A stretch of 64,000 nucleotides of DNA from Sporocytophaga myxococcoides (GCF_000775915.1 NZ_BBLT01000010.1:62001-126000), one strand, 5' to 3'; positions 46,401 to 56,956 are shown, counted from the first letter of the stretch. The notes: generated by a model not told the origin, from the sequence alone. Numbers and translations are program-made.

Positions 46401-47333
46401 AGCTATAGAGACGAAAGTACATACAATGTACAGGAAGAAGTAAATCTTTTGGGCGATTTAATACTTGAAGGTTGGACTTCTGAAGATAAGATCAATGCTA
46501 TGATCCACAGTCTTGTTAAAAATTATAACAGGAAAAGAAATGAACTTTCAGGAAGATTTAAACGTGAAAGATTCACTTTGGAAGTAGGAGACGAATTACC
46601 TGCTGGTATAGTTCAGCTTGCTAAAGTTTATGTTGCTAAAAAACGTAAACTGAAAGTGGGTGATAAAATGGCAGGTCGTCACGGTAACAAAGGGGTTGTA
46701 GCTAAAATAGTTCGTGATGAAGATATGCCATTCCTTGCTGATGGAACTCCTGTAGACATTGTTCTAAATCCGCTTGGTGTACCATCTCGTATGAACCTTG
46801 GTCAGATTTATGAAACAGTTCTTGGATGGGCTGGATTAAAACTGGGCAAAACTTATGCAACGCCAATATTTGATGGTGCAAGTGAAGAAGAGGTAGCAAA
46901 TGAATTATCACTTGCAGGCTTGCCTTCTTTCGGTAGAACATACTTACATGATGGTTTAACAGGTCAAAGATTTGATCAGCCGGTTACTGTTGGAGTTATC
47001 TACATGCTAAAACTAGGCCACTTGGTTGATGATAAGATGCACGCCCGTTCAATCGGTCCATATTCATTAATCACACAACAACCACTTGGAGGTAAAGCTC
47101 AGTTCGGAGGTCAGAGATTTGGAGAGATGGAAGTTTGGGCACTTGAGGCATTCGGTGCAGCAAACGTTCTTCAGGAAATTCTGACTGTGAAATCTGATGA
47201 TGTGATAGGTAGAGCAAAAGCTTATGAAGCCATAGTTAAAGGCGAAAATATGCCTAAGCCAAATATACCGGAATCCTTCAACGTATTGGTTCACGAGTTA
47301 AGAGGCCTTGCGCTGGAAATCACTTTAGACTAA
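43464..47333 (+). CDS. rpoB: RNA polymerase beta subunit
   Basis: RpoB, 1289 residues, the beta subunit of RNA polymerase. It begins at TTG: the following [24 protein letters not shown] matches the family N-terminus and no ATG is nearby. The rifampicin region reads [23 protein letters not shown]...[20 protein letters not shown]; the Asp, His and Ser usually mutated in resistance are wild type, so sensitivity is expected. The [14 protein letters not shown] segment and the C-terminal clamp ([18 protein letters not shown]) are present. No frameshift or insertion is apparent. Confidence 0.98.
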   Translation: MAINNKGERISFASRKSLIDYPDFLDVQLQSFEDFFQIDTPSESRTQEGLYKVFAENFPISDSRENFVLEFIDYTIDPPKYSVDECIDRGLTYSVPLKAKLRLSCNDEDNEDFQTIEQEVFLGNIPYMTLKGSFIVNGAERVIVSQLHRSPGVFFAQSKHTNGTKLYSARIIPFKGSWIEFATDVNNVMYAYIDRKKKFPVTTLLRAIGYGSDKDILDLFGLSEEVEANKASLKKVIGRKLAARVLRSWTEDFVDEDTGEVVSIDRNEVLLERDSVISEEDIDTILDSNTKSIILHREDINIADYTIIYNTLQKDNSNSEKEAVETIYRQLRNTEAPDEQTARDIIHNLFFSDKRYDLGEVGRYRINKKLGLEIASDIRVLTTQDIISIVKYLIGLINSKAVVDDIDHLSNRRVRTVGEQLYSQFGVGLARMARTIKERMNVRDNEDFKPVDLINARTLSSVINSFFGTNQLSQFMDQTNPLAEITHKRRMSALGPGGLSRERAGFEVRDVHYTHYGRLCTIETPEGPNIGLISSLCVHAKVNNMGFIETPYLRVEEGKVSLKDPVYLTAEEEDRHNIAQANAKIDNTGNFMLDKVKARYEGDFPVVEPDKLSYMDVAPNQIVSVAASLIPFLEHDDANRALMGSNMQRQAVPLLKPEAPIVGTGLEGRVAVDSRALVTAEGEGVVDFVDAKKIVIKYDLNDDEKLVSFDTESKTYDLVKFRRTNQDTCINLKPIVFKGQRVKKGQVLCEGYATNNGELALGRNLKVAFMPWQGYNFEDAIVISEKVVRDDIFTSIHIEEFELEVRDTKRGEEELTSEIPNVSEEAVKNLDENGIVRIGAEVKEGDILIGKITPKGETDPTPEEKLLRAIFGDKAGDVKDASLKASPSLRGVVIDTKLFSRPKKDKDIRAKSKKQVDTLKAKYSKDLLAIRATMIEKMVELLDGKTSNGVKHKFGDEIISKGVKFNRRNISENIFPERNSYRDESTYNVQEEVNLLGDLILEGWTSEDKINAMIHSLVKNYNRKRNELSGRFKRERFTLEVGDELPAGIVQLAKVYVAKKRKLKVGDKMAGRHGNKGVVAKIVRDEDMPFLADGTPVDIVLNPLGVPSRMNLGQIYETVLGWAGLKLGKTYATPIFDGASEEEVANELSLAGLPSFGRTYLHDGLTGQRFDQPVTVGVIYMLKLGHLVDDKMHARSIGPYSLITQQPLGGKAQFGGQRFGEMEVWALEAFGAANVLQEILTVKSDDVIGRAKAYEAIVKGENMPKPNIPESFNVLVHELRGLALEITLD

Positions 47334-47344
47334 TCATTAACCAA

Positions 47345-47368
47345 AGCTGCCGGATTTATCCGGCAGCT
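47345..47368 (+). terminator. Perfect 10-bp hairpin between rpoB and rpoC
   Basis: AGCTGCCGGA and its complement around a TTTA loop, 11 bp after the rpoB stop. A T-run begins about 7 nt downstream, so termination would be partial at most. Confidence 0.6.
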
Positions 47369-47381
47369 ATTCATATTTTTT

Positions 47382-47389
47382 TAAGTTTG
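47382..47389 (+). promoter_or_regulatory. Possible internal -7 box upstream of rpoC
   Basis: TAAGTTTG matches TAnnTTTG exactly, 23 bp before the rpoC ATG and just after the intergenic hairpin. No clear -33 element is present. Confidence 0.3.
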
Positions 47390-47412
47390 TTTCAGGATAT
47401 AAAACCTAAAAG

Positions 47413-50400
47413 ATGGCTTTCAGAAAAAATAAAAAATTAAATCAGGACTTCTCAAAAGTCACCATTAGCCTTGCTTCACCTGAATCCATTTTGGAAAGCT
47501 CTCATGGAGAAGTAACGCAACCGGAGACGATCAATTACAGAACCTACAAACCTGAAATGGGTGGACTATTCTGCGAAAGAATATTTGGTCCTGTGAAAGA
47601 TTGGGAGTGTCATTGTGGTAAATACAAAAGAATTAGATATAAAGGTATTATCTGTGACAGATGTGGAGTTGAAGTAACTGAGAAAAAAGTTAGAAGGGAA
47701 AGAATGGGACACATTGAACTTGTTGTTCCTGTTGCTCATATCTGGTATTTCAGATCTTTACCAAATAAAATAGGTTACTTATTAGGTTTACCTACTAAAA
47801 AACTTGATCAGATCATTTATTATGAAAGATATGTTGTTATTCAGCCAGGTGTTAAATCTGAAGATGGAATCAACTATCTTGACTTCCTGACAGAAGATGA
47901 GTATTTGGATATTCTGGATAAACTTCCAAGAGAAAACCAAATGCTTGATGATGAGGATCCTAATAAGTTTATTGCTAAAATGGGTGCTGATGCTCTAGAA
48001 ATGCTTTTATCAAGAATTAAACTTGATGAGCTTTCTTACAGCTTAAGACACGCAGCAGCAAACGATACTTCTCAGCAAAGAAAAGCAGAGGCTTTAAAAA
48101 GGCTTAAAGTGGTAGAAGCTTTCAGAGATGCAAGAACCCGTATTGAAAACAAGCCTGAGTGGATGGTTGTCAGAATGGTTCCTGTTATTCCTCCTGAACT
48201 TCGTCCTCTTGTTCCATTGGATGGTGGTCGTTTTGCAACATCAGATTTGAATGACCTATACAGAAGAGTTATTATCAGAAATAACCGTCTGAAAAGGCTT
48301 ATTGAAATAAAGGCTCCTGAAGTAATTCTTAGAAATGAGAAGCGTATGCTTCAGGAAGCTGTTGACTCTCTATTCGATAACTCAAGAAAAGTAAATGCAG
48401 TAAGAGCTGAAGGTAACAGAGCATTGAAATCTTTAAGTGATATGCTTAAAGGTAAGCAAGGTCGTTTCCGTCAAAACCTACTTGGTAAAAGGGTTGACTA
48501 CTCTGGTCGTTCGGTTATCGTTGTTGGTCCTGAGTTGAAACTTCATGAGTGCGGTCTTCCTAAAGACATGGCTGCTGAGTTATTCAAGCCATTTATTATA
48601 AGAAAACTGATTGAAAGGGGAATTGTTAAAACTGTTAAGTCTGCAAAGAAAATTGTTGACAGAAAAGATCCTGTGGTATGGGATATCCTTGAGAATGTTT
48701 TGAAAGGACACCCTGTATTACTAAACCGTGCTCCAACGCTTCACAGATTAGGTATCCAGGCTTTCCAGCCTAAACTTATTGAAGGTAAAGCGATTCAGTT
48801 GCATCCTCTGGTTTGTACTGCGTTCAACGCCGACTTTGACGGTGACCAGATGGCGGTACACGTACCACTTGGTCAGGAAGCAATTCTTGAAGCATCTGTA
48901 TTAATGCTTGCTTCTCATAACATCCTTAACCCTGCAAATGGTGCTCCGATTACTGTACCATCTCAGGACATGGTTCTTGGTTTGTACTATGTGACCAAAG
49001 GAAGAAAATCAACTCCTGAATATCCAGTACTTGGAGAAGGCAAAGTGTTCTATGGACCAGAAGAGGTTGTTATTGCATTGAATGAAGGAAGACTTTCTCA
49101 GCATGCGCATATTAAAGTGCGTGTAAATGTGAGAAATGAAAATGGTGAGCTTGTTAAAAAACTAATTGATACTGTTGCAGGTAGAGTTTTATTCAATTTA
49201 CTTGTTCCAGAAGAAGTAGGTTATATCAATGAGCTTTTAACCAAGAAAAAACTTCAGCAAATTATCGGTCACGTATTCAAAGTGGCAGGGAACTCAAGAA
49301 CAGCACATTTCCTAGATGATATTAAACAACTGGGATTCATGTCTGCATTCAGAGGAGGACTTTCTATTGGTCTTTCCGATGTTAAAGTTCCTGATGCTAA
49401 AAATATTCTTGTTGTTCAGGCGAAAGAAGATGTGGATGCTGTTTGGAACAACTACCTGATGGGATTGATCACGGATAACGAAAGATATAATCAGGTAATT
49501 GATATCTGGACTAGGATCAACTCTCAGATCACTGAAACGCTAATGCAGCAACTTGAGAGTGATCAGCAGGGATTCAACTCCATCTACATGATGATGCACT
49601 CAGGAGCTAGAGGTTCTAGAGAGCAGATTCGTCAGCTCGGAGGTATGAGGGGTCTTATGGCTAAACCTCAGAAAAACCTTCAGGGGTCTATCGGTGAGAT
49701 TATTGAGAACCCGATCCTTTCTAACTTTAAAGAAGGTCTTGACGTTATCGAGTACTTTATTTCTACTCACGGTGCTAGAAAAGGTCTTGCGGATACAGCT
49801 CTTAAAACTGCGGATGCTGGTTACCTGACAAGAAGACTTGTAGACGTTGCACAGGACGTTGTTATCAACGAGCCAGATTGCGGTACTCTTAGAGGACTTA
49901 CTGTTACTGCTCTAAAAGATAACGAAGAAGTAGTCGAGCCACTTTCTGAAAGAATTTTAGGTAGAGTAACTGTTCATGATATCTTTGATCCTATTACAAA
50001 CGAGTTAGTAATTGGAGCCGGAGAAGAAGTGGATGAAAATATTGCAAGAACAATTGACGAGTCTGCTATTGAATCAGTTGAGATTCGTTCAGTATTAACT
50101 TGCGAATCAAGAAGAGGTGTATGCGCTAAGTGTTACGGTAGAAACCTTGCTACCGGAAGAATGGTAGAAAGAGGAGAAGCTGTAGGTGTTATTGCTGCTC
50201 AATCTATCGGTGAACCAGGTACACAGCTTACTCTTAGAACATTCCACGTCGGTGGTACTGCTTCTAACATTGCTGTTGATGCTTCTATCAAAGCTAAATT
50301 TGAAGGTATAATCGCATTTGACGAAGTTAAATCTATCGTTACTACAAATAACGAAGGAGACAGAGTAGATGTGGTAATGGGACGTTCTGGTGAAATTAGA

Positions 50401-51732
50401 ATTATGGATGATAAGAATGAAAAAGTTCTTATTACAAACCATGTTCCTTACGGAGCTTTCCTTAAAGTGAAAGAAGGTGATAAAGTAACCAAAGGTCAGG
50501 ATATTTGTAACTGGGATCCATATAACGCTGTAATTCTTTCTGAGTTTGACGGAAGAATCGAATTTGAAGCGATCGTAGAAGGTGTTACTTTCCGTGAAGA
50601 GTCAGATGAGCAAACTGGACACAGAGAGAAAGTTATCGTTGATACTAAGGATAAATCTAAAAACCCTGCGATACTTGTTCACTCTAAAAAGGGTGAAACA
50701 AAAACATTTAACATCCCGGTAGGTGCTCACCTTGCTGTTGAAAACGAGCAGGAAGTTAAGGCAGGTCAAATTCTTGCAAAGATCCCGAGAGCTGTTGGTA
50801 AAACAAGAGATATCACTGGAGGTCTTCCAAGAGTAACAGAGTTATTCGAGGCAAGAAATCCTTCAAATCCTGCTGTTGTTTCTGAGATTGATGGTGTAGT
50901 AACATATGGTGGTATTAAGAGGGGTAACAGAGAAATCTTTATCGAATCTAAAGATGGTGTAAGAAAGAAATACTTAGTGCCTCTTTCTAAGCATATCTTG
51001 GTTCAGGATAATGACTTTGTCAAAGCAGGTTATCCATTATCAGATGGAGCTATTACTCCTTCAGATATCCTTGCAATCAAAGGTCCTACTGCGGTTCAGG
51101 AATATCTCGTAAATGAAATTCAGGAGGTTTACAGACTTCAAGGTGTAAAAATCAATGATAAGCATTGCGAAGTTATAGTAAGACAAATGATGCAGAAAGT
51201 AGAGATCATTGAAGCTGGTGACACTAACTTCCTTCAAAATCAGGTTGTCGATAAATTCACATTCAGAGAAGAAAATGACAGTGTACTTGACAAGAAGGTT
51301 GTAGTAGATGCAGGTGATTCTGAAACTCTAAAACCAGGTATGATTGTTACTGCAAGAAGATTGAGAGATGAAAATTCAAGCCTTAAGAGGAAAGATATGA
51401 AACTTGTCACTGTAAGAGATGCAGAGGCTGCTGTTTCAAGACCAACTCTTCAAGGTATTACTCAGGCTTCTTTGGGTACGGAAAGCTTTATCTCTGCGGC
51501 ATCGTTCCAGGAAACTACAAAAGTACTGAGCGAGGCTTCAATCAGAGGAAAAGTAGATTATCTTCAAGGTCTGAAAGAAAATGTTATTGTTGGTCACTTG
51601 ATCCCTGCAGGTACAGGACAGAGAGAGTATCAGTCTTACATTGTAGGATCTAAGGAAGAATACGATCAACTTGTTGCTTCTAAAGAGGCTTTTCATCAGG
51701 CTTCAAAGAAGGAAGAACTTCAGGAGAAATAG
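47413..51732 (+). CDS. rpoC: RNA polymerase beta' subunit
   Basis: RpoC, 1439 residues. The N-terminal zinc site [20 protein letters not shown], the active-site [12 protein letters not shown] with its three aspartates, the bridge helix/trigger loop region ([19 protein letters not shown]) and the second zinc site ([13 protein letters not shown]) are all visible. It is 79 bp downstream of rpoB with a hairpin between them, and is followed by a good terminator that ends the operon. Confidence 0.98.
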   Translation: MAFRKNKKLNQDFSKVTISLASPESILESSHGEVTQPETINYRTYKPEMGGLFCERIFGPVKDWECHCGKYKRIRYKGIICDRCGVEVTEKKVRRERMGHIELVVPVAHIWYFRSLPNKIGYLLGLPTKKLDQIIYYERYVVIQPGVKSEDGINYLDFLTEDEYLDILDKLPRENQMLDDEDPNKFIAKMGADALEMLLSRIKLDELSYSLRHAAANDTSQQRKAEALKRLKVVEAFRDARTRIENKPEWMVVRMVPVIPPELRPLVPLDGGRFATSDLNDLYRRVIIRNNRLKRLIEIKAPEVILRNEKRMLQEAVDSLFDNSRKVNAVRAEGNRALKSLSDMLKGKQGRFRQNLLGKRVDYSGRSVIVVGPELKLHECGLPKDMAAELFKPFIIRKLIERGIVKTVKSAKKIVDRKDPVVWDILENVLKGHPVLLNRAPTLHRLGIQAFQPKLIEGKAIQLHPLVCTAFNADFDGDQMAVHVPLGQEAILEASVLMLASHNILNPANGAPITVPSQDMVLGLYYVTKGRKSTPEYPVLGEGKVFYGPEEVVIALNEGRLSQHAHIKVRVNVRNENGELVKKLIDTVAGRVLFNLLVPEEVGYINELLTKKKLQQIIGHVFKVAGNSRTAHFLDDIKQLGFMSAFRGGLSIGLSDVKVPDAKNILVVQAKEDVDAVWNNYLMGLITDNERYNQVIDIWTRINSQITETLMQQLESDQQGFNSIYMMMHSGARGSREQIRQLGGMRGLMAKPQKNLQGSIGEIIENPILSNFKEGLDVIEYFISTHGARKGLADTALKTADAGYLTRRLVDVAQDVVINEPDCGTLRGLTVTALKDNEEVVEPLSERILGRVTVHDIFDPITNELVIGAGEEVDENIARTIDESAIESVEIRSVLTCESRRGVCAKCYGRNLATGRMVERGEAVGVIAAQSIGEPGTQLTLRTFHVGGTASNIAVDASIKAKFEGIIAFDEVKSIVTTNNEGDRVDVVMGRSGEIRIMDDKNEKVLITNHVPYGAFLKVKEGDKVTKGQDICNWDPYNAVILSEFDGRIEFEAIVEGVTFREESDEQTGHREKVIVDTKDKSKNPAILVHSKKGETKTFNIPVGAHLAVENEQEVKAGQILAKIPRAVGKTRDITGGLPRVTELFEARNPSNPAVVSEIDGVVTYGGIKRGNREIFIESKDGVRKKYLVPLSKHILVQDNDFVKAGYPLSDGAITPSDILAIKGPTAVQEYLVNEIQEVYRLQGVKINDKHCEVIVRQMMQKVEIIEAGDTNFLQNQVVDKFTFREENDSVLDKKVVVDAGDSETLKPGMIVTARRLRDENSSLKRKDMKLVTVRDAEAAVSRPTLQGITQASLGTESFISAASFQETTKVLSEASIRGKVDYLQGLKENVIVGHLIPAGTGQREYQSYIVGSKEEYDQLVASKEAFHQASKKEELQEK

Positions 51733-51752
51733 TGTTTTAGTATAGAATTATT

Positions 51753-51799
51753 AAGACCTTAGGCATTCAGCATAATTGAAGTCTAAGGTCTTATTTTTT
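51753..51799 (+). terminator. Terminator of the rpoBC operon
   Basis: A 10-bp perfect stem (AAGACCTTAG and its complement) followed by ATTTTTTAT. Confidence 0.8.
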
Positions 51800-51830
51800 A
51801 TATCAGTTTTAGAATTTAATTTAAAAAAAC

Positions 51831-52163
51831 ATGGCAGACGATAAAAAGAAAAATCAACATGCTGAGCAGAATCAGATTAACATAGAATTAACTGAGGAAA
51901 TTGCGGAAGGTGTATATTCTAATCTGGCAATGATTGCTCATTCTAATAGTGAGTTTGTTATTGATTTTATCAGATTAATGCCTGGTGTACCTAAGGCAAA
52001 GGTAAAAGCCAGGATTGTAATTACTCCAGAGCATGCCAAAAGATTGGTTGTAGCCTTGAAAGAAAATGTAAAAAAATATGAAGAGGCTTTTGGAGAAATT
52101 AACAATACAGAAGATTTTCCCAGATTCCCTATGAATTTTGGTGGCACAATGGGAGAAGCCTGA
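51831..52163 (+). CDS. DUF3467 protein
   Basis: A 110-residue cytoplasmic protein. The core INIELTEEIAEGVYSNLAMIAHSNSEFVIDFIRLMPGVPKAKVKARIVITPEHAKRL-type sequence is the DUF3467 pattern (quoted here only to show the order: INIELTEE, YSNLA, HSNSEFVIDF, RIVITPEHAK). Function unknown; the gene is commonly found next to rpoC in Bacteroidota, as here. It stands alone between two terminators. Confidence 0.88.
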   Translation: MADDKKKNQHAEQNQINIELTEEIAEGVYSNLAMIAHSNSEFVIDFIRLMPGVPKAKVKARIVITPEHAKRLVVALKENVKKYEEAFGEINNTEDFPRFPMNFGGTMGEA

Positions 52164-52283
52164 ATTCATTATTTATTCAATAATCAAAAAATAATTAATT
52201 AAGGTTGTTGTAAATATCTATAAATTAGCTAGATTCGCTTCTCTTTGTTGTGGTTGACATAGAGAATGGGTCTTTCAAACAGC

Positions 52284-52318
52284 AAAAAGCTCCCCGGAAT
52301 TTCCGGGGAGCTTTTTTT
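52284..52318 (+). terminator. Strong terminator after the DUF3467 gene
   Basis: A 15-bp perfect stem (AAAAAGCTCCCCGGA and complement) with a 3-nt loop and a T-run. Confidence 0.9.
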
Positions 52319-52379
52319 ATATATACAGCAGTCCTGAACCAATATTTTTTCAGGCAGGTTTTTTATATATGAGAAAGGG

Positions 52380-53027
52380 ATGAGAGGTACTAATATGAAT
52401 AAAAAAAAGTCCTTCTGGCCATGGATATTCGTTCTTGTATTTATCCTTGTAGGATCATGGATATATATCAAGATGTCAACGAGAGATGTGAATCAGTCAG
52501 GTAAAGCAGAAGAAATTGTTATTTATGAACCTTTTCCTGTTGATAGCGATAAGGCCGATGTTAATTCTCTTCCAAGAAATTTTAACAAGGAAGAAAGAGT
52601 CATCGACTTCCTTGAATACGTAAATTCAAAAAAAACAAAAAAATCTATTGGAAAAGATAATGTAGTAACACTTCAGGCTATTGTAAAGATGTCGCAAGCA
52701 TTAAATGCTATTAGTACAGAGAATAAACGTAATGCGGAAGTTGTAGAGAAACTAAAAGAGTTTAATGGAAAGGTAAATGATATAATAAAAAATCCAGCTC
52801 TTACAGATAGTCCGAGTGATTTGAAAAAAATATTTACTTCTACTTCAGAGATTGTAACAGAAATTCAGAAGGAAAATTATCCTTCGCTCGTTAAAGAGTC
52901 CAGAAGGATAAGTAATATGGCAAGCTCTATATCTCCGGACAAATCTGTAGTAGCACAGCAAAATAAAGTTGAGGATTTTTTTGTTGAGGTAGCAGATATT
53001 ATTGACGAAATGGAGCAGCCATCATAA
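52380..53027 (+). CDS. Membrane-anchored protein of unknown function
   Basis: A 215-residue protein with one N-terminal membrane helix (about residues 12-31, WPWIFVLVFILVGSWIYIKM) and an extracytoplasmic, largely helical charged domain (VDFLEYVNSKKTKKSIGKDN-like and KMSQALNAISTENKRNAEVVEKL). I do not recognise it. Translation could also start at a second ATG five codons later. It lies immediately upstream of the PRC-barrel gene, whose Shine-Dalgarno sequence begins within its stop codon, so the two are probably one unit. Confidence 0.65.
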   Translation: MRGTNMNKKKSFWPWIFVLVFILVGSWIYIKMSTRDVNQSGKAEEIVIYEPFPVDSDKADVNSLPRNFNKEERVIDFLEYVNSKKTKKSIGKDNVVTLQAIVKMSQALNAISTENKRNAEVVEKLKEFNGKVNDIIKNPALTDSPSDLKKIFTSTSEIVTEIQKENYPSLVKESRRISNMASSISPDKSVVAQQNKVEDFFVEVADIIDEMEQPS

Positions 53028-53035
53028 AGGAGGTG
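53026..53035 (+). promoter_or_regulatory. Perfect Shine-Dalgarno sequence of the PRC-barrel gene
   Basis: AAAGGAGGTG, a full complement of the 16S 3' end, overlapping the preceding stop codon and 4 bp before the ATG. Exceptional among the genes of this window. Confidence 0.75.
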
Positions 53036-53039
53036 TATA

Positions 53040-53543
53040 ATGGAAGATGAGATGGAATGGAAGAGACATTTAGTGCGCTTTAGTGGTTTGAAGCACAGCA
53101 ATCTGGTAGACGAAGAAAGTTTTCTCGGATATGTGGTTGTTAATGACAAAGGTGAAACCTTGGGAAAAGTATCAGATCTCATTATTGATCCAATCGAAGG
53201 AAAAACTAAGTTCATTGATATTTTAACCAGCAAGGAATTTAGTCATGGAGGAGGAGAGCGACATTTATTTATTGCCTTGAATCATTGTGAGTTTAGTATA
53301 CCGTTGCAGAGTCTTCTCTTAAGAGGAATTGACAGAGATCTTTTATTAAAGTTCCCAATAGTAAAAGGAGGTATAATAACTTTGGATTATGAACATACGC
53401 TCAGAGAGGTTCTCAGTCCGGAAAGCCCATTGGAATCAATTAAGAGGGGGTATTATAAAGAAATAACAGATGAACCAGGCCTGTTTGATCCATCACTTCT
53501 TGCGCCAAATCCCGACCATTATTTTAGTAGCCCTAATCCTTAG
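53040..53543 (+). CDS. PRC-barrel domain protein
   Basis: A 167-residue cytoplasmic protein whose first part (ESFLGYVVVNDKGETLGKVSDLIIDPIEGKTKFIDIL) matches the PRC-barrel fold first known from photosynthetic reaction centre H subunits and RimM. The remainder (LFIALNHCEFSIPLQSLLLRG and a proline-rich tail) is less conserved. Such stand-alone proteins are widespread in bacteria, often stress-related, with no proven mechanism. It has an unusually strong ribosome-binding site and is followed by a bidirectional terminator. Confidence 0.8.
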   Translation: MEDEMEWKRHLVRFSGLKHSNLVDEESFLGYVVVNDKGETLGKVSDLIIDPIEGKTKFIDILTSKEFSHGGGERHLFIALNHCEFSIPLQSLLLRGIDRDLLLKFPIVKGGIITLDYEHTLREVLSPESPLESIKRGYYKEITDEPGLFDPSLLAPNPDHYFSSPNP

Positions 53544-53558
53544 TAGGAATAGACTGAA

Positions 53559-53596
53559 AAAAGAAGAGGTAGATTTTTACATCAACCTCTTCTTTT
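53559..53596. terminator. Bidirectional terminator between convergent genes
   Basis: A 12-bp perfect stem (AAAAGAAGAGGT and complement) with a 14-nt loop, T-rich on both strands, between the PRC-barrel and FecR-like genes. Confidence 0.75.
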
Positions 53597-53600
53597 AATA

Positions 53601-54524
53601 CTATTTTTCTGCAAGTTTATTTCGATTAAGAAACTTGCCGTATGCGATCTTGTATTCTTCAATATCAGGAGAAAGTTTTAAAGCTGTTTCATAACATTCA
53701 AGAGCGTTTAATAGTAGGTTTTGATCTTCATAAAAGGTTGCCAGAATTATTTTATTTAAAGCAGTTTCTTCATTCAGATTAGCTTTTAATTCATCTGCTT
53801 CTTTACTTACTTTGGCAGCTTTATCTTCCGGAAGATACTTAAAAGAATATCCTTCGAATTTTGCAAAACGCTCAGCCCCCTTTGTTTCAATCTGATATCC
53901 GTATACTTTGTCTTTTTGTATATTTAGTTTGCTGAAATCAAGTATTACAAAATTATTTTCAACCTCTATGCTATATACTGGTTCATCAAAGAGATTTTTA
54001 ACAGTTACTGCGTAGCTTTTGGCTCCAGCAACAGGCTTCCATTTTAATAGTACTGGTAATCCGATTACGAAAGATTCTTTTGGAGCAAGTACTTTAATAG
54101 CAGGAACATCCCTTTCCACTGATCCGGTAACATCCATATACTTATGTCTGTTAGAAGCCATATTTTCAGAACCACCGTTCGAGATTTCGCTCGTAACATA
54201 ATCCACATATTTTTTGGTTATAGAGCTATTCTGTGCTGCAACTTCACCATTCAGTTTTGCTACTTCGTATACACCGGCCTTTTTTATTTCAATGGTTTTG
54301 CCACTTTTATGAACCAGCCCTATATATCCGTTTTCGTCTATTGAAAGTTTATCATCTTTTAATAGTTTTTTACCTGGAGTAATTGCCTTCCATTCACTTG
54401 AACCGGACGATGCATATTTGTTTGCCCCTTTGGTAGCTAAGACGGTAAAGAGATTATCCTGTGAAAAAACAGTTGTCGAAATGAAAAATAATAAGGAAAT
54501 AATTTGTAAAGCTTTAGTTTTCAT
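53601..54524 (-). CDS. FecR-like exported protein with TPR-like C-terminus
   Basis: A 307-residue exported protein. After a signal peptide (about residues 1-21) comes a FecR/SH3-like beta domain (VLATKGANKYASSGSSEWKAITPGKKLLKDDKLSIDENGYIGLVHKSGK; pattern G..W..l..G..L...D.L.....g...l). A fibronectin-like segment (VLLKWKPVAGAKSYAVTV) and TPR-like helices (LNKIILATFYEDQNLLLNALECYETALKLSPD) follow. Its start overlaps the end of the CHASE2 gene by 11 bp, so the two are translationally coupled. FecR/CHASE2 gene pairs occur elsewhere as extracytoplasmic sensor modules. Confidence 0.75.
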   Translation of the reverse strand: MKTKALQIISLLFFISTTVFSQDNLFTVLATKGANKYASSGSSEWKAITPGKKLLKDDKLSIDENGYIGLVHKSGKTIEIKKAGVYEVAKLNGEVAAQNSSITKKYVDYVTSEISNGGSENMASNRHKYMDVTGSVERDVPAIKVLAPKESFVIGLPVLLKWKPVAGAKSYAVTVKNLFDEPVYSIEVENNFVILDFSKLNIQKDKVYGYQIETKGAERFAKFEGYSFKYLPEDKAAKVSKEADELKANLNEETALNKIILATFYEDQNLLLNALECYETALKLSPDIEEYKIAYGKFLNRNKLAEK

Positions 54525-55815
54525 AAGCTTGTCCTTTTTTGAATATGTGTAAAATTAGCAAATGTTTCTTGTATTTTTTTATTAAAGGGATAAAAACGCT
54601 GTAATATAATTCAGTCATGTTTCCAGTCAAGAATAATGCCACTGTAGCGAGGGTAAAATCGATTTTATAGTTATATCGATGAAATATCATAATTACCAGG
54701 AAAATCATAAGTATAGCCTCGAGTAAAGTAAGGAACAAACTTGCCCCGTCATACCAATGACCTAGTTTCAAAAAAAGGTATGAAAATAAGGCAATGTTTA
54801 GAAAGATGATTATAAAGTTGACAATTAGAGTGAAAAGCCATCCTGCATTATTGACATAATTGCCATTTAAAATCATAGATATTTTATTGGCATGTATAAC
54901 TACCCCATACATATCCGGGTTTGCTTTTCCTATATAGTTAATATTTAATGGGGTAAAAAATCGATCTTCCCACGTAATTTTCTCGAAATTAGGTCCAAGA
55001 TATCCCATAAGTACAATTTTATCTTTCATAAAAGATAAATCTTCCATTTCAAAAATCTGACCTACATCAAGAGCAAAATATTTTATAGATGCGTTAGGAT
55101 TAACATCTCCATGGATTTCAATATTTCCTGCATAGTTGATAACCTCAACTGTATCTTTCCTTTTCAACAAGTCATTTACAGCTGCAGGATTAATATATCC
55201 TGCTAGTTTTGCAGCAAAATCAAGCTCTATAGTATCAATCTGCCTTTCAAAATAGATATTGTTGTCAGGTCCATACTGTCTTACTTTCTTTCTGTAAACC
55301 TCATATTTACTGAACTCCCTTGATGTTTTGAATTTATCATACCCCTCTGAGATCATATTGGACATGCCTGTTTCTGCATATTGGCAGAACATAGGATGAC
55401 TTGTTTCAAGGCTGTCACAAATGTTACCATCACATTTGCTCACTTTACTGACCAGAACTAAATTTTTTACTTTTGAAAAAGCATTTGCAAGCAATGAATC
55501 TCCTTCTTTGTCTTTGGGCTTTCTGAAAAAAGCATCGATACCAATAACTCTTGGATTAAATGCATTGATTTTATTAAGCATTTCTGCAATCCCTGCTCTG
55601 TCAAGTTCACCAATATTAACTAAAACAATATTAGTGTCAGCTTTTTCACCTTCTTTAAATTGGGAAAAGTAAAGGTCCGTAATCTGAAAGTCTCCAAGTG
55701 TTTTAGATACCGGATTTAATACATCTGAATTAATTTCAATTTGGGATAGGATCCAAAGGACTATCATTGTAAAAATGGTGGCACCTACAGAGTCTCGTAA
55801 AATCTTCCTTTTCAT
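54514..55815 (-). CDS. CHASE2-domain membrane protein without output domain
   Basis: A 433-residue protein with one N-terminal membrane helix, an extracytoplasmic CHASE2 domain (about residues 35-320; FNPRVIGIDAFFRKPKDKEGD is the typical core, with MKDKIVLMGYLG near its end) and three or four C-terminal membrane helices. CHASE2 normally precedes a kinase or nucleotide cyclase in the same protein, but this one ends after the last helix with a short basic tail. It is coupled to the FecR-like gene. It may work as a surface sensor or assembly factor with a separate output partner. Confidence 0.82.
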   Translation of the reverse strand: MKRKILRDSVGATIFTMIVLWILSQIEINSDVLNPVSKTLGDFQITDLYFSQFKEGEKADTNIVLVNIGELDRAGIAEMLNKINAFNPRVIGIDAFFRKPKDKEGDSLLANAFSKVKNLVLVSKVSKCDGNICDSLETSHPMFCQYAETGMSNMISEGYDKFKTSREFSKYEVYRKKVRQYGPDNNIYFERQIDTIELDFAAKLAGYINPAAVNDLLKRKDTVEVINYAGNIEIHGDVNPNASIKYFALDVGQIFEMEDLSFMKDKIVLMGYLGPNFEKITWEDRFFTPLNINYIGKANPDMYGVVIHANKISMILNGNYVNNAGWLFTLIVNFIIIFLNIALFSYLFLKLGHWYDGASLFLTLLEAILMIFLVIMIFHRYNYKIDFTLATVALFLTGNMTELYYSVFIPLIKKYKKHLLILHIFKKGQAYEN

Positions 55816-55876
55816 AAAGCGAAGGGGAATTTCAATGGATACATTTAGTAAAAATAACTTTTTTCCTGATTTTAAA

Positions 55877-55906
55877 TTGGAATATTTTTAGTCAGTAATT
55901 TATTTG
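55877..55906 (+). promoter_or_regulatory. Possible promoter of the meaB operon
   Basis: TTG, 19 bp, TTTATTTG (7/8 match to TAnnTTTG), ending 5 bp before the ATG. If real, the transcript would be nearly leaderless. Confidence 0.3.
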
Positions 55907-55911
55907 CAGGC

Positions 55912-56901
55912 ATGTCTCAAAGAAAAAACCGACTGGACCTTAAGTCGTATTACGATGGAATTTTAAACGGGGATAGATTAATTCTTTCAAAAGCTATTAC
56001 TTTAATAGAAAGTTCTTTACCGGAAGACCAGGAACTGGCAGATCTCCTTATTCAGAAAATATTACCTCATTCTGGAAAATCCCTGAGATTGGGAATAACA
56101 GGTGTGCCTGGAGCAGGTAAAAGTGCTTTTATAGAAAGCTTTGGCAGTATGCTTGTAAATACAGGCATGAAAATCGCTGTTCTTCCGATCGACCCTTCAA
56201 GCAGATATAGCAAAGGAAGTATTTTAGGTGATAAAACAAGGATGGAAAAACTTTCTTCTCATCCAAATGCTTTTATCCGACCTTCTGCATCTGGGGGTAT
56301 GCTTGGGGGAGTGACATCCAGAACGCAGGAGGCTATTCTCCTTTGCGAAGCAGCAGGGTTTAATTTAATATTTATTGAGACTGTTGGCGTTGGACAGTCA
56401 GAGGTAAAGATCTCTGATTTGACGGACCTCGTATTGCTTTTGTTGGTGGCTGGTACTGGAGACGAACTTCAGACACTTAAAAAAGGAATTATGGAAGTGG
56501 CAGATATATTTATCGTGTCAAAAACTGATGGTGAAAATATGGAAAGAGCCTTAGAATATGCCAAAGGAATAAAGCAAAGTCTTAGTTATTTATCGAAGGA
56601 TTCCGTACAAGTGTTCAATTGTTCTTCAGAAACTCAATATGGACTTGAAGAAATTTGGGATTACATCAAAAAAGCTGAAAGTAACAGCAGGCATGATGGA
56701 AGCCTGAATCAAAGAAGAATGCAACAAAATTACTTCTGGTTAGTTGGAATAATCGATCAGATGCTTCACAATGAGTTTTATAAAAATGAAGAAGTTCAAA
56801 ATAACTTCATAATCATGAAAGATTCCGTAATGAAGGGAGAAATTTCAGCTCAGGAAGCGGCTAAACAGTTATTTAATATTTTTAAGGGAAAAGGACATTA
56901 A
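55912..56901 (+). CDS. meaB: MeaB-type G3E-like GTPase (methylmalonyl-CoA mutase chaperone)
   Basis: MeaB gates cofactor loading and protects methylmalonyl-CoA mutase. The 329-residue product has the P-loop GVPGAGKSAFIE (about 64-75), PIDPSSRYSKGSILGDKTRM, the switch region ETVGVGQSEVKISDLTD and the SKTDGEN base-specificity motif, all standard. No mutase gene is nearby. The genes downstream, for an aromatic hydroxylase homologue, a thioesterase and a TM2 protein, are co-directional and closely spaced, suggesting an operon. Confidence 0.93.
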   Translation: MSQRKNRLDLKSYYDGILNGDRLILSKAITLIESSLPEDQELADLLIQKILPHSGKSLRLGITGVPGAGKSAFIESFGSMLVNTGMKIAVLPIDPSSRYSKGSILGDKTRMEKLSSHPNAFIRPSASGGMLGGVTSRTQEAILLCEAAGFNLIFIETVGVGQSEVKISDLTDLVLLLLVAGTGDELQTLKKGIMEVADIFIVSKTDGENMERALEYAKGIKQSLSYLSKDSVQVFNCSSETQYGLEEIWDYIKKAESNSRHDGSLNQRRMQQNYFWLVGIIDQMLHNEFYKNEEVQNNFIIMKDSVMKGEISAQEAAKQLFNIFKGKGH

Positions 56902-56956
56902 AGAATATATTTTGATATTTTTACAACACCAGGATGTTAATTTAAATTGAAAAAGG

